A stretch of DNA of 64,000 nucleotides from Paenibacillus paeoniae (GCF_003388735.1 NZ_QUBQ01000008.1:1-64000), one strand, 5' to 3'. Counted from the stretch's first letter, positions 46,495-55,360 are shown. Numbers and translations are program-made. Notes: generated from the letters alone by a model not told the origin.

Positions 46495-46798
46495 TAAGCT
46501 TAAGTTGATGCTTGACATTGCTGCAGATGACGCGTCAGAAGACACAGGTCTCACTCTCCTGCTGGATGACGCGGAGTCTGATATTTTGATCTGGACAAAT
46601 CGGAGGGTGTTACCATCAGCCCTTGAGTCCGCACAGCGGCAAGTGGCCGTTATCCGGTACAACAAACAAGGCGTAGAGGGGCAGACAAGCCATAGCGAGG
46701 GAGGCATTAGCCGGTCATTTGATGACTTGCCGACCGGACTGCAAAACGTCATCCTCGGGCAGCGTCTAGCTAAGTTGGTGGGTTATGCGTCTACTTAA
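46481..46798 (+). CDS. head-tail connector (adaptor) protein
   Basis: 105 residues from GTG 46481, which overlaps the previous gene by 14 bp and has AGGTG 8 nt upstream. Helical adaptor fold as in HK97 gp6 / SPP1 gp15: LNKLKLMLDIAADDASED, LTLLLDDAESDILIWTNRR, GLQNVILGQRLAKLVG. Forms the ring below the portal. Confidence 0.85.
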   Translation: MTQLNKLKLMLDIAADDASEDTGLTLLLDDAESDILIWTNRRVLPSALESAQRQVAVIRYNKQGVEGQTSHSEGGISRSFDDLPTGLQNVILGQRLAKLVGYAST

Positions 46799-47120
46799 GC
46801 GAGATCAGCGGTCCGTCGCCTTTAAAGAGCGGGTCGAGGCTAAGGAACTGGACGGCACATCATACACCACTTACAGCGACGTAGCATTGACCATCAAAGG
46901 TAACGTGCAACCTGCAGGCGGAAAAGTTATGGCCGAACAATATGGCGAGCGACTGGCCTATATGCTCGTGATGTACGTCGAGGGTAATCCTGGTGTCAAG
47001 GAGAGTGCAGGAGCTTGGGTTAATGTTGCTGGAGACTCAACAGAGCCTGATTACAAGGTTGTAGCAATACGTCCATGGCGCAGGCATGCCATCATTGAGA
47101 TGGAGAAGGTGACGCCCTAA
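46785..47120 (+). CDS. head closure protein (SPP1 gp16-like)
   Basis: 111 residues, beta-barrel pattern (SVAFKERVEAKELDGTSYTT, LTIKGNVQPAGGKVMAEQYG, YKVVAIRPWRRHAIIEM). Closes the portal after packaging and docks the tail. Overlaps the connector gene by 14 bp and the next gene by one base. Confidence 0.85.
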   Translation: MRLLKRDQRSVAFKERVEAKELDGTSYTTYSDVALTIKGNVQPAGGKVMAEQYGERLAYMLVMYVEGNPGVKESAGAWVNVAGDSTEPDYKVVAIRPWRRHAIIEMEKVTP

Positions 47121-47665
47121 TGGCTCGATCTATGCAAGGTCTTGATAAACTCATGCGTAAACTGGATCAACTGGGCGGCAATACGGGCAACGCATTAAAG
47201 GTCGGCATAGCACAGGCCACAAAAGAGGTACAACGCAAAGCCAAGTTGCTTGCGCCGTCTAATGACGGATATCTCCGCACTAGCATCCATGCTGACGTTG
47301 AGGTAAAGGGAGAACTCATCATAGGCCGAGTGTTTACCAATCTGGAGTATGCCCCATACGTGGAGTTTGGTACTGGACCGGTCGGCGAATCGAGCGACAA
47401 GGGGGATATGCCAGCCGAGGTCCTTAATCAACTTGCTTACAAGCAAAATGGATGGTGGATCCATGAGAGTCAGATCGACTCTGATGTGGCTGAAAAGTAT
47501 CACTTTTATAAAATAGAAACGAATCAGGGCATTTTTTACTACACTGAGGGTCAGCCAGCGCAGCCGTTTTTGCATCCTGCATTAGTGGAGAGCGAGAAAC
47601 GGATTGGCACAATCGTGCGTGCAGCATTACGTAAGGAAATCGAGAAACTAGGGGGCAAAAGCTGA
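47120..47665 (+). CDS. HK97 gp10-like head-tail joining protein
   Basis: 181 residues. ATKEVQRKAKLLAPSNDGYL, RTSIHADVEVKGELIIG, YAPYVEFGTGPVG and AQPFLHPALVESEKRI are hallmarks of the gp10-like family. It contains an insert (about 95-145, Trp/Tyr-rich) that is longer than in the minimal family. Start and stop overlap both neighbours. Confidence 0.9.
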   Translation: MARSMQGLDKLMRKLDQLGGNTGNALKVGIAQATKEVQRKAKLLAPSNDGYLRTSIHADVEVKGELIIGRVFTNLEYAPYVEFGTGPVGESSDKGDMPAEVLNQLAYKQNGWWIHESQIDSDVAEKYHFYKIETNQGIFYYTEGQPAQPFLHPALVESEKRIGTIVRAALRKEIEKLGGKS

Positions 47666-48018
47666 TGATTGACATAAAACCAGTGGTCAATGCGTTGCTG
47701 TCCTCTATCCCCGGTGTAACGGTTTCAGATGCCTTTCCAACGAAAGATGCAAAGTTACCGTACATCAGCTTTTACGAGCTGGTAAACCAAGATCCGCTGA
47801 CGATTGCTAGCAGTCCGCTTAGTGACATCAGCGTCCAAATAGATGTATGGCATAACCGATCAACGGGAGCCATTGCAGCACAGGTAGACAGCTTGTTAAA
47901 CAGCATTGGTATGAGGCGCAAGATGGCAAACGACATACCGGATCCGTCCGGACTTAAGCGTAAAACAATGCGGTATCGCGGTGTAGTGGATAAACGCACT
48001 GGTCGCATATCGCAATAA
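47665..48018 (+). CDS. tail terminator protein
   Basis: 117 residues. IDIKPVVNALLSSIPGVTVS, YISFYELVNQDP, SDISVQIDVWHNRSTGAIAA fit the lambda gpU / SPP1 gp17-like tail terminator group that caps the tail tube. Start overlaps the previous stop. Confidence 0.82.
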   Translation: MIDIKPVVNALLSSIPGVTVSDAFPTKDAKLPYISFYELVNQDPLTIASSPLSDISVQIDVWHNRSTGAIAAQVDSLLNSIGMRRKMANDIPDPSGLKRKTMRYRGVVDKRTGRISQ

Positions 48019-48034
48019 CAAAGGAGAGGATTAC

Positions 48035-48454
48035 ATGCCTCAAGGTGTTTTGACAAAGGACACAACGCTGTCCTATCGAGACGGCGGGACAACATGGAAG
48101 GAAATTGAACTCTTGATGGAAGTCCCAGAACTCGGCGGAGATCCTGAGCAGATCGACGTAACTACGCTTAAGGATGGTGTGCGTAAGTACATCCCTGGTG
48201 TTAAGGATTTGGGTGACCTATCGTTCCAGTTCCTATATGATAATTCAGGACCAACGTCCAATTTTCGCGTACTTAAGGGTTTCCAGGACGAAGGTACAGC
48301 AGTGCCGTTTAAAGTGGAGTATCCTGACGGTACTGCGCATGAGTTTAGCGCTATGGTTAATGTCAAGATGGACTCGTCTGCAGTCAACGCAGCACTGCAA
48401 TTCACGGCATCATTTTTCCTGCAGTCAGATATTACCGTAACAAATCCAACATAA
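48035..48454 (+). CDS. major tail tube protein
   Basis: 139 residues, beta-rich. GDPEQIDVTTLKDGVRKYIP, KDLGDLSFQFLYDNSG and FKVEYPDGTAHEFSAMVNVK are typical of the small phage tail tube fold. Hexameric rings stack to form the tail. GGAGAGG precedes the ATG. A weak hairpin (about 48458-48487, gggcgcccct / aggcgtcctttt) follows, suiting a gene needed in many copies. Confidence 0.9.
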   Translation: MPQGVLTKDTTLSYRDGGTTWKEIELLMEVPELGGDPEQIDVTTLKDGVRKYIPGVKDLGDLSFQFLYDNSGPTSNFRVLKGFQDEGTAVPFKVEYPDGTAHEFSAMVNVKMDSSAVNAALQFTASFFLQSDITVTNPT

Positions 48455-48508
48455 TTCAGAGGGCGCCCCTAACAGGAGGCGTCCTTTTTAATCCAAGGAG
48501 GAAATGAC

Positions 48509-48868
48509 ATGTATGCAACTTTAACAATCGGCGGCACTGACTACAAGATGCGCCTGGGTGCAGCCCACATTATGGAGCTCGAGAAACACCTCGGCGGGCG
48601 CAACCCGCTGGACATCCTCATGAACGTTGAGAAGGGCGCATTGCCCCCGCTGACTGACACTCTGCGGATTTTACATGCATCGATGCAGCAATTTCAGCAC
48701 GGCGTAAGTTTTGCGGATGCTATGCGGCTCTATGACCAATACGTCGCGGATGGGGGCTCTTACATCGAGCTGATCCCATCTCTGATTGAAGTATTTAGAG
48801 TTTCGGGTTTTTTCAGGGAAGCTCCGGCAGCAGCTCCAGCGGAGAAGGCCAAGAAGGCGAACAAGTAA
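48509..48868 (+). CDS. tail assembly chaperone (short form, gpG-like)
   Basis: 119 residues. MYATLTIGGTDYKMRLGAAH then IMELEKHLGGRNPLDILM is the usual start of these chaperones, which coat the tape measure during tail assembly. Normal reading ends at 48868 with an Ala/Lys-rich tail. A slippery T-TTT-TTC at 48808-48814 allows a -1 shift into the frame that continues to 49281, making the longer GT-like product. Confidence 0.9.
   Translation: MYATLTIGGTDYKMRLGAAHIMELEKHLGGRNPLDILMNVEKGALPPLTDTLRILHASMQQFQHGVSFADAMRLYDQYVADGGSYIELIPSLIEVFRVSGFFREAPAAAPAEKAKKANK
48808..48814 (+). promoter_or_regulatory. -1 ribosomal frameshift site
   Basis: TTTTTTC read as GGT-TTT-TTC in frame 0 (X-XXY-YYZ type). 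After a -1 shift the frame runs without a stop through a Gly/Ser-rich linker (GSSGSSSSGEGQEGEQ) into SLTELFEQLYPVACS and on to 49281. This is the expected place of the gpG/gpGT-type shift between tail tube and tape measure. Confidence 0.8.
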
Positions 48869-49281
48869 CCTCGTTGACGGAGCTTTTTGAACAGCTCTAT
48901 CCGGTTGCCTGTAGCTGTGGCGTGGACTCTGTGCGCTTTTGGAACATGTCTTATGGCGAGATACTGGCAGCGATTAATGGTTATCAGGAGCGCCAGAAGT
49001 ACGACATGCAGATGCAGGCTGTTATGGGCTATCGCCAAGCACAACTTATAGGGTCACTAGTCTCCAAGCTTATGGGCGGTAAGCACAAGGCGCCTACTTT
49101 GCAGGACGCTTACCCAGGTGTATTCCCAGAAGAAGTGCTACAGCGTAAGCAACAGGACTGGAGAGTCATGAAAGAGCGCATCGCAGCCCACGGCGACCAG
49201 TATAAACGAAAGCGGGGTGAGCGACGTGACGCTGGAGGAACTACAGATACTGATCACGGCAGAAACTGGCCAACTACGTAA
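48815..49281 (+). CDS. tail assembly chaperone, frameshifted C-terminal part (gpT-like)
   Basis: Continuation in the -1 frame after the slip at 48808, giving a fusion of about 102 + 155 residues. The T part (VRFWNMSYGEILAAINGYQE, MQMQAVMGYRQAQLIGSL) is typical of these second products. A TTG at 48874 could start it alone, but no ribosome-binding site lies there, so frameshifting is the better explanation. Overlaps the tape measure start by 65 bp. Confidence 0.8.
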
Positions 49282-51823
49282 GGACCTTGAAGGCGTCAAG
49301 AGGCAAATGGGGGACGCTGAAAAAGAGGTCTCCAAGTCAGTAGGTAAAATAGGGTCAACTCTTAAGAGGTTGGGCGCATTGTTTGCTGGCATTTTTGCAA
49401 TCAGCCAGGTTATCAACTTTGGTCGGCAGTCTGTCCAAGCATTTAACGCGGTGAGTGTTGAGGCAGCTAAGCTTGAGCGGGTCATGAGAAACACCATGGG
49501 AGCTACAACTGCCCAGGTAAATAGCATAAAGGATTTGGCAGCCGCGCAAGAGCGTATTGGCGTTGTCGGTGCGGACATACAGCTTAGCGGTGCGCAGGAG
49601 TTAGGGACGTACCTCAGTGATGTGAGATCCCTGCAAACCTTGATGCCTACACTCAACGACATGCTTGCCCAGCAGTACGGTATGGACGCTACGTCATCAG
49701 CTGCTGTCAACATCGGCAGCATGATCGGTAAGGTCATGGAGGGGCAGTTAGGTGCATTAAGTCGCTATGGCTATAGCTGGGACGAAGCACAGGAGAAAGT
49801 GCTGAAACACGGCAATGAGCTGGAGCGCGCTGCCATGTTGGCTGAGGTCATCGGCCAGTCTGTCGGCGGCATGAATGAGCAGCTTGCGAGAACGCCAGTT
49901 GGTATGATGCGTCAACTGGCTTTTACGTTTGGAGCTATTAAAGAAGAGCTGGGCCGTGGGCTTATGCCTGTGCTACAGCGAGTCCTACCGTACTTGCAAG
50001 CTGCAGCCCAATGGTTGCTGCGTATCACTCAGTACGTCAGCGCATTTTTGCAGGCTCTGTTTGGCTCAAGTCAAGCTACCAACGCCATAAGCGACCAAGC
50101 TGGAGCGGTGTCGGATCTCGGAGATGCATACGAAGAAGCAGGTAAAAAAGCCCGGAAGTCAGTAGGTGGCTTCGACCAGCTAAACACGGTTGGTAGCACT
50201 AGCGGATCCGGGGACGAGGACACTAGTTATGGTGGAATAAACCTTGGAACTGTGGATACGTCGTCACTTGACGAGGTAGGCAGCGCCATGACAGCAGTAC
50301 AGGAAAAAGCTCAGGCCATGGCAGCAAAGGTAAAGGGCGCTTATAAAAGTGTGTCAGGTTTTATCAAGGAGCATTCGGACATTATCATCGCCGCACTCGC
50401 GGGTGTAGGGGTTGCTATGGCTCTCGCTTTTGGTGTTGCAAAGTGGGCCACTATTATTGAGGTGTTAAAAAAGATAGGCATGGGCATCCTGGCTGCGTTT
50501 AGAGTAACACCGGTTGGATTACTCATTACGGCTGTTGCCGCGTTAGTGACCGGCATCGTCTACCTGTGGCGGACAAACGACGACTTTCGCAATGCAATGA
50601 CTGAGGCATGGGGATCCATCACAGATGCGATTAAGCAGTTTTGGGATAACGTCATGGTCCCATTTGGTGCTTGGCTCATGGACGTCATGCCGATCGCTTG
50701 GCAAGCAGTCAAGGAGGCGGCTCTCGATGTATGGGAGCGAGCTTTGGTGCCCCTCGGTAACTTCTTACAGTGGGTATGGGATAACGTGTTCATACCATTC
50801 GGTGCTTGGCTGGCAGACGTTATGCCTAAGGCATGGGATGCCGTTAAGGTCGCAGCTATGTGGTTATGGCAAAATGTCCTTGTCCCGTTCGGGAATTTTC
50901 TCAAATGGCTTTGGAAAGAAGTCCTTGTACCGATTGGCAAGGTTATCGGTGAGGCACTAGCGATTGCGTTTAGTAAAGTGTCAGAAGTCGCTAAATCGTT
51001 TTGGCATGACGTTTTGGTGCCGCTTGGTAAGGCGCTGGCTGAGATGTTTGGACCAGCGGTTGAAGCGGTATCGGCGGTCCTGACGTGGTTGTGGCTCAAC
51101 GTACTCAAGCCGCTTGGTGCTTTTATAGCTGCAACAATCATGCCGATTATCGAGGGCTTGGTTGCTATCTTTACTTGGCTTTGGCAAAACGTGCTTAAAC
51201 CTCTTGTCAGCTTTGTGGGTAGTGTACTAGTCTCCGTATTTACAAATGCGTTCAAGAGCATCGGCGGCATTATCGGCGGCGTTAAGGACGTATTTGTCGG
51301 GCTCATGAAATTCATAACGGGAGTCTTTACGGGAGATTGGAAAAAAGCATGGGAGGGCGTAAAGCAGATATTCAAAGGTATATTTGACACGCTTTGGTCG
51401 ATCATCAAATTCCCACTTAACCTCATTATCGACGGGATTAATGCCTTAATCGGAGGGCTGAATAAAATCAGCTTTGACATACCAGATTGGGTGCCCGGAT
51501 CTCTTGGGGGCAAGACTTTCGGGGTCAATATCCCAAAAATACCAAAACTCGCTGTCGGTACAAACTATGTCGCGGATGAAGGATTGGCCTATCTGCATGA
51601 GGGCGAGGCGGTCGTACCTAAAAAGTACAATCCTGCAGCTGGCGGCGCGGCTCCAGGGCAAGACAACCGGGAAGTCGTATCCGTGCTTAAACTGATCCAT
51701 CAGGCTGTTAAGGCTGGCAGTAATGTGCAGGTTAATCTATCGCGCACAGCAATTGGACAGATTGCAATAGGGGCTATCCAAGACGAGCATCGGCGGACTG
51801 GCCGGTTGCCGTTTCAAGCGTAA
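49217..51823 (+). CDS. tape measure protein
   Basis: 868 residues. Sets tail length; at about 1.5 angstrom per residue this predicts a tail near 130 nm. N-terminal MGDAEKEVSKSVGKIGSTLK then a hydrophobic helix, AQYGMDATSSAAVNIGSMIG in the conserved part, transmembrane-like helices at about 375-440, and a Trp-rich middle (about 455-700) with a repeated unit like WDNVFIPFGAWLADVMPKAW. GTG start inside the chaperone gene. The end (LHEGEAVVPKKYNPAAGG) is common in tape measures. Confidence 0.93.
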   Translation: MSDVTLEELQILITAETGQLRKDLEGVKRQMGDAEKEVSKSVGKIGSTLKRLGALFAGIFAISQVINFGRQSVQAFNAVSVEAAKLERVMRNTMGATTAQVNSIKDLAAAQERIGVVGADIQLSGAQELGTYLSDVRSLQTLMPTLNDMLAQQYGMDATSSAAVNIGSMIGKVMEGQLGALSRYGYSWDEAQEKVLKHGNELERAAMLAEVIGQSVGGMNEQLARTPVGMMRQLAFTFGAIKEELGRGLMPVLQRVLPYLQAAAQWLLRITQYVSAFLQALFGSSQATNAISDQAGAVSDLGDAYEEAGKKARKSVGGFDQLNTVGSTSGSGDEDTSYGGINLGTVDTSSLDEVGSAMTAVQEKAQAMAAKVKGAYKSVSGFIKEHSDIIIAALAGVGVAMALAFGVAKWATIIEVLKKIGMGILAAFRVTPVGLLITAVAALVTGIVYLWRTNDDFRNAMTEAWGSITDAIKQFWDNVMVPFGAWLMDVMPIAWQAVKEAALDVWERALVPLGNFLQWVWDNVFIPFGAWLADVMPKAWDAVKVAAMWLWQNVLVPFGNFLKWLWKEVLVPIGKVIGEALAIAFSKVSEVAKSFWHDVLVPLGKALAEMFGPAVEAVSAVLTWLWLNVLKPLGAFIAATIMPIIEGLVAIFTWLWQNVLKPLVSFVGSVLVSVFTNAFKSIGGIIGGVKDVFVGLMKFITGVFTGDWKKAWEGVKQIFKGIFDTLWSIIKFPLNLIIDGINALIGGLNKISFDIPDWVPGSLGGKTFGVNIPKIPKLAVGTNYVADEGLAYLHEGEAVVPKKYNPAAGGAAPGQDNREVVSVLKLIHQAVKAGSNVQVNLSRTAIGQIAIGAIQDEHRRTGRLPFQA

Positions 51824-51835
51824 AGGGGTGGGCTA

Positions 51836-52198
51836 ATGCTACTTAAAATCAACACGGTAGAGATCGCGGCCTACCCTGCTGAGTTTAGTTGTACGGTCTT
51901 AGACTTGGACGATGCAGAATCTACCGAGCGTACAGCTAACGGAAGTTTAAACAGGGATAGGGTTGCGGTTAAACGGCAAGTCGAGATGACATTCCCGCCT
52001 CTACCATGGCCCAAAATGTCGAAGCTATTGACGCAGATGCGCGATAGCTTTTTTGATTTTTATTATCCTGACCCAATGACAGGCAAGTATGAAACCAAAA
52101 ATATGTATGTGGGCAATCGGCCCGCCCCGGTTGCCCTTGATGGGGATGATGGAGAGCTGTGGTGGGGGCAACTCTCCATTACATTAACAGAGAGGTGA
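51836..52198 (+). CDS. DUF6711-like tail protein
   Basis: 120 residues. VEIAAYPAEFSCTVLDLDDA, ERTANGSLNRDRVAVKRQVE and MTFPPLPWPKMSKLLTQM fit a small tail protein common behind tape measures in Firmicute phages. Probably at the tail tip. It starts 12 bp behind the tape measure. Confidence 0.75.
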   Translation: MLLKINTVEIAAYPAEFSCTVLDLDDAESTERTANGSLNRDRVAVKRQVEMTFPPLPWPKMSKLLTQMRDSFFDFYYPDPMTGKYETKNMYVGNRPAPVALDGDDGELWWGQLSITLTER

Positions 52199-52202
52199 TG
52201 CA

Positions 52203-54041
52203 ATGTACCCAATATCCCCTCTCTACGAGAGTTTTTTAAAACGACCAGACCGCGAGTTTATGGTCAAAGTAATGGTCGGGGACACTGAGTATGATATGGC
52301 AAATATCGTTGACTTTATTATCGACAGTAGCCTGATACCCGACACGAGTTTTACAATTGGAACCGTCATTTTATCCAAGCTTACCCTTAGGCTGCGGCTG
52401 AAAGCAGAGGTGCCGGAAAATGTAAGTATCCGTCCTTATGTAGCGTTTGACTCAAACGGGATGACATGGACACAGGCTGAGATTGCGTGGCAAGAGGCTA
52501 ATATCTATTGGGCCGGAGGAGCTGCGGAGTGGCTGCCGCTCGGAGAGTTTTATGTGGATAGCCGGGAGCGCACAGGCGACATCTGGACCTTTGATTGTTT
52601 GGATAAGTTGATATGGACTGAGCAACCCTTTATCTCGTCTCTGACGTACCCGGCGAGCATGCAGGCTGTATGGGCAGAGATGTGCCAGCGGTTAGGTTAC
52701 ACCTACGACAGCACAGTGCAGATAAAGCCTGGCTACACGATCAAGACAAAGCCAGCAGGATACACTTGCCGTCAGGTCATGGGCTGGATTGCTGGGTCCA
52801 ACTCTGCTAGTGTGCGAGCTGGCAAAGACGGGCAAATCCAATTCAAACACTTCACAGGGGCTATGACTCCAGATATCGACATGACGCCATCCGACTATAT
52901 CCGGACCAAGCAAACAAATGCGGTCAAGACGATTAAAAAAGTCGTAGTCACTTACGATGCCGAGGAGCAGGCTGCTTACACGGCTGGCACTGGGACTGAG
53001 GACGAAACACTATACATCGATAACCCGCTGATGACGCAGTCTATGGTCAATGACCTGCATGCGACGATAAACGGCTTTGCCTATCAACCTATGGAGATGG
53101 ATGCAAGAGGCTATCCACACTTGGATGTGGGCGACGTGATCGGATATGAGGTCTACGAAGGTAATAGTTGGCTCGATACCATTACGCCGTGGCAAAACAC
53201 GCATGTACCCTGGTCCGGAATGGTAGGATACCAGTCGCTTGTACTGACGATGGTGCTGCAGTATAAAGGCGGCTTTAGGATGACACTTGATGCGCCGTCC
53301 ACCTCGGAGCAACAAAGTCAGTATGTCGTAAAGGGTCCGCTAACAGAGCAGGTGGAAAAGCTCAATAAGGATACTGTCAAGCTGGATCGCAACTATTACG
53401 GCGTTCGGACAAGCCGGGAAGAGGGACTTGTCGTTGAGACTGAGGGCGGGAGCGGTAAGGCTGTCTTCAATGCCGATGAATTGTCATTTTGGGCGAATGG
53501 GCAACGGTCCCTGTGGTTCGACATTCCGAATAAAAAGTTCAAGTTCAAGGGGACACTTGAGGGCGCTGATGGGACGTTTAGCGGGACTTTGCAAGCAGGA
53601 ACGATCATCGGCGGGAGTATATCCGGTGCCACGATATCAGGCGGCTCCATTTATGGCTCTTACTTTGCGACCGGTTTAGGCACCTATCCTTTCGTTGAGT
53701 TGTCAAGCAATAATAACTTGATAGCAGCGTATGGGGACGCGAATAAGTACGTAAAAATAGAGTCTAACCTCAATAACTTAGGGGCTCCAATGATTCGATT
53801 CGGGTTTAATGGTAACGAGACTCATCTTATGCAGGTTGGCAGTGGTTTTTATGCATTCGGACCAAGTAGTAACATGTCATTCAATTTTAATGATCTAAGT
53901 CTAGGTGGAAACGTTCGCGTTAGTGGCGGTGCGAGTAAGTTGGGGTCGCACAGTGTATCCCCACCTAGCGATCCTGATAGCGCAGTAACGAAATTAAGTA
54001 TACTTATTGCAGCGCTTCGAGATATGGGCATATTGGCATAA
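52203..54041 (+). CDS. tail tip / baseplate hub protein
   Basis: 612 residues. N-terminal 380 residues resemble tail hub proteins (REFMVKVMVGDTEYDMANIV, EWLPLGEFYVDSRERTGDIW, YPHLDVGDVIGYEV). The C-terminal part from about 415 is a beta-helix-like stretch with Gly/Ser/Ile repeats (GTLQAGTIIGGSISGATISG), then a fibre-like end. Probably contacts the cell wall. No peptidase motif recognised. Confidence 0.8.
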   Translation: MYPISPLYESFLKRPDREFMVKVMVGDTEYDMANIVDFIIDSSLIPDTSFTIGTVILSKLTLRLRLKAEVPENVSIRPYVAFDSNGMTWTQAEIAWQEANIYWAGGAAEWLPLGEFYVDSRERTGDIWTFDCLDKLIWTEQPFISSLTYPASMQAVWAEMCQRLGYTYDSTVQIKPGYTIKTKPAGYTCRQVMGWIAGSNSASVRAGKDGQIQFKHFTGAMTPDIDMTPSDYIRTKQTNAVKTIKKVVVTYDAEEQAAYTAGTGTEDETLYIDNPLMTQSMVNDLHATINGFAYQPMEMDARGYPHLDVGDVIGYEVYEGNSWLDTITPWQNTHVPWSGMVGYQSLVLTMVLQYKGGFRMTLDAPSTSEQQSQYVVKGPLTEQVEKLNKDTVKLDRNYYGVRTSREEGLVVETEGGSGKAVFNADELSFWANGQRSLWFDIPNKKFKFKGTLEGADGTFSGTLQAGTIIGGSISGATISGGSIYGSYFATGLGTYPFVELSSNNNLIAAYGDANKYVKIESNLNNLGAPMIRFGFNGNETHLMQVGSGFYAFGPSSNMSFNFNDLSLGGNVRVSGGASKLGSHSVSPPSDPDSAVTKLSILIAALRDMGILA

Positions 54042-54061
54042 TTCGACAAGTAACTTATAAT
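54033..54061 (+). promoter_or_regulatory. promoter of the cargo gene inside the tail module
   Basis: TTGGCA (54033-54038), 17-bp spacer, TATAAT (54056-54061). It starts within the last codons of the hub gene and faces the secreted-protein gene at 54090. Close to the housekeeping consensus, so it could work in the lysogen. Confidence 0.75.
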
Positions 54062-54089
54062 AGAATAAAACCTATTATGAGGTGATGAG

Positions 54090-54611
54090 ATGAAAAAGAT
54101 TATTGCCGGATTTATTGCGGGTATGATATTTGCTACTGCTGGCACCGCTTTGGCTCAAACTGCTATCGAGAAAATTACGGCTTCTGTTAGAACGGATTAC
54201 TCGGTTGAAGTGGACGGCAAGAAAGTAACATTAACAAATTCGCCACTCGCTTACAATGGCTCCTCGTATCTCCCGGTCCGCGAGGTTAGCGAGATGCTGG
54301 GTAAAGAAGTAGACTTTAAGGACGGGGTGATCAAACTGACAACACCTGAAATAAAATTCAATATTAAGATACCAGATGGACTGACACCTCAAGAATACTA
54401 TAATAAATTGATCGCAGAAAAAGAAAAGCTTGTAGAAGAATTAAACGAGACCAAAGCAACATACGAAGAGTCTAAGAATGACCCGCGGTTTACAGAAAAA
54501 GATGATGAACTTGCAGTAATCTTCTTCAAAAATAGTGAGGAGAGAATTGAGGGCATTGACAAAATGATCTCGTATTTGTTGGAACAGTATCCTCAACTAT
54601 CTAAAAAATAG
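54090..54611 (+). CDS. secreted stalk-domain protein (prophage cargo)
   Basis: 173 residues. Signal peptide (KKIIAGFIAGMIFATAGTAL, cleavage after about residue 22), then a copper amine oxidase N-terminal-like (stalk) domain at about 38-90 (VEVDGKKVTLTNSPLAYNGS, YLPVREVSEMLGKEV), then a charged helix. Such domains are common on Paenibacillus cell surfaces. It has its own promoter and terminator and does not resemble a tail protein, so it is probably a gene expressed in the lysogen. Confidence 0.8.
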   Translation: MKKIIAGFIAGMIFATAGTALAQTAIEKITASVRTDYSVEVDGKKVTLTNSPLAYNGSSYLPVREVSEMLGKEVDFKDGVIKLTTPEIKFNIKIPDGLTPQEYYNKLIAEKEKLVEELNETKATYEESKNDPRFTEKDDELAVIFFKNSEERIEGIDKMISYLLEQYPQLSKK

Positions 54612-54625
54612 AATTTGAAGCACTA

Positions 54626-54656
54626 GAGTCCGCTAAATAGCGGGCTTTTTATTTTG
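54626..54656 (+). terminator. terminator of the cargo gene
   Basis: agtccgct / agcgggct around aaat, followed by a T run (tttttatttt). It closes the promoter-gene-terminator cassette. Confidence 0.82.
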
Positions 54657-54676
54657 ACCACGGGAGGATGATGAAA

Positions 54677-54841
54677 GTGGATGTAACCATTAAAACAGAT
54701 GGATTTGCGCCTGCTACGGAGGAATTGATCCGTCAGAGCGTGAGAGAGGAAATAGCCGCTGTCCGTGAAGAGGAACAGCGGCCGGAGTCCAACACACAAA
54801 AATCCATTTGTGGAGGATCAATTAAAAGTTCTTTGGTATGA
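54677..54841 (+). CDS. small phage protein with GTG start
   Basis: 54 residues from GTG 54677; GGAGG lies 9 nt ahead. VTIKTDGFAPATEELIRQSV and a Glu-rich helix (REEIAAVREEEQRPE). No family recognised. The last 20 bp overlap the convergent gene at 54822. Confidence 0.55.
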   Translation: MDVTIKTDGFAPATEELIRQSVREEIAAVREEEQRPESNTQKSICGGSIKSSLV

Positions 54842-55067
54842 TGTTGACCGTGTTTAAAAGGGCATCTACAGTGAACTTTCTGTTAACCCACAACGTTGGC
54901 TGTTTTCCATCTTGCATAATTTGAATGAGAACAGTGTCATCAGAATACTGAAAAATGTTTACAGCCCCGCCTTGAACCGGATAAGAGAATGAATCTTTTA
55001 CTGGTAATGGGTGTCGTATTTGAAGGTTATTACCTTCTGCGTAATGTTTGCTATCTCTATCTTCCAT
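54822..55067 (-). CDS. small minus-strand protein inside the tail module
   Basis: 81 residues, opposite to all neighbouring genes. GGAGG lies 7 nt before the ATG, a strong site. Beta-rich (GGAVNIFQYSDDTVLIQIMQ, QPTLWVNRKFTVDALL). No signal peptide and no family recognised. Its opposite direction within late genes suggests a second cargo gene; no clear promoter was found in the 98 bp upstream. Confidence 0.6.
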   Translation of the reverse strand: MEDRDSKHYAEGNNLQIRHPLPVKDSFSYPVQGGAVNIFQYSDDTVLIQIMQDGKQPTLWVNRKFTVDALLNTVNIIPKNF

Positions 55068-55165
55068 AGTACAACCTCCCTTCTCTGAATTTTTAGGTCC
55101 AACAACCTATTCATTCGACACGATGGGAGGTTTTCCTTTTTAATCCAACAAAGGGGGCTTACACC

Positions 55166-55360
55166 ATGGCGAAATTTGAAGCAGTTATCAAGGCAGAGCT
55201 TGACCCACATCAGCCTGTGGTCGAGGTCATGGCCGTAATTAGCGCGATGTTACAAAACAACAAGGGCCATGAGGGTCCGATCCTCCTCGCTGTGTATGAG
55301 CAAGTAGGGACAACATTAGACCGCATAACCAAGCAAGGAGGCCGCACCGATGCCAAATAA
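55166..55360 (+). CDS. small tail-module protein
   Basis: 64 residues. AKFEAVIKAELDPHQPVVEV, KGHEGPILLAVYEQVG. No family recognised. Overlaps the fibre gene by 11 bp and so is probably co-translated with it. The ribosome-binding site AAAGGGGG lies before the ATG. Confidence 0.65.
   Translation: MAKFEAVIKAELDPHQPVVEVMAVISAMLQNNKGHEGPILLAVYEQVGTTLDRITKQGGRTDAK

Noticed and set aside
50560-51528. 322-codon minus-strand frame opposite the tape measure gene
   Set aside because: Tape measure reading is clear; the opposite frame is a low-complexity Pro/Ser/Thr shadow without a ribosome-binding site.
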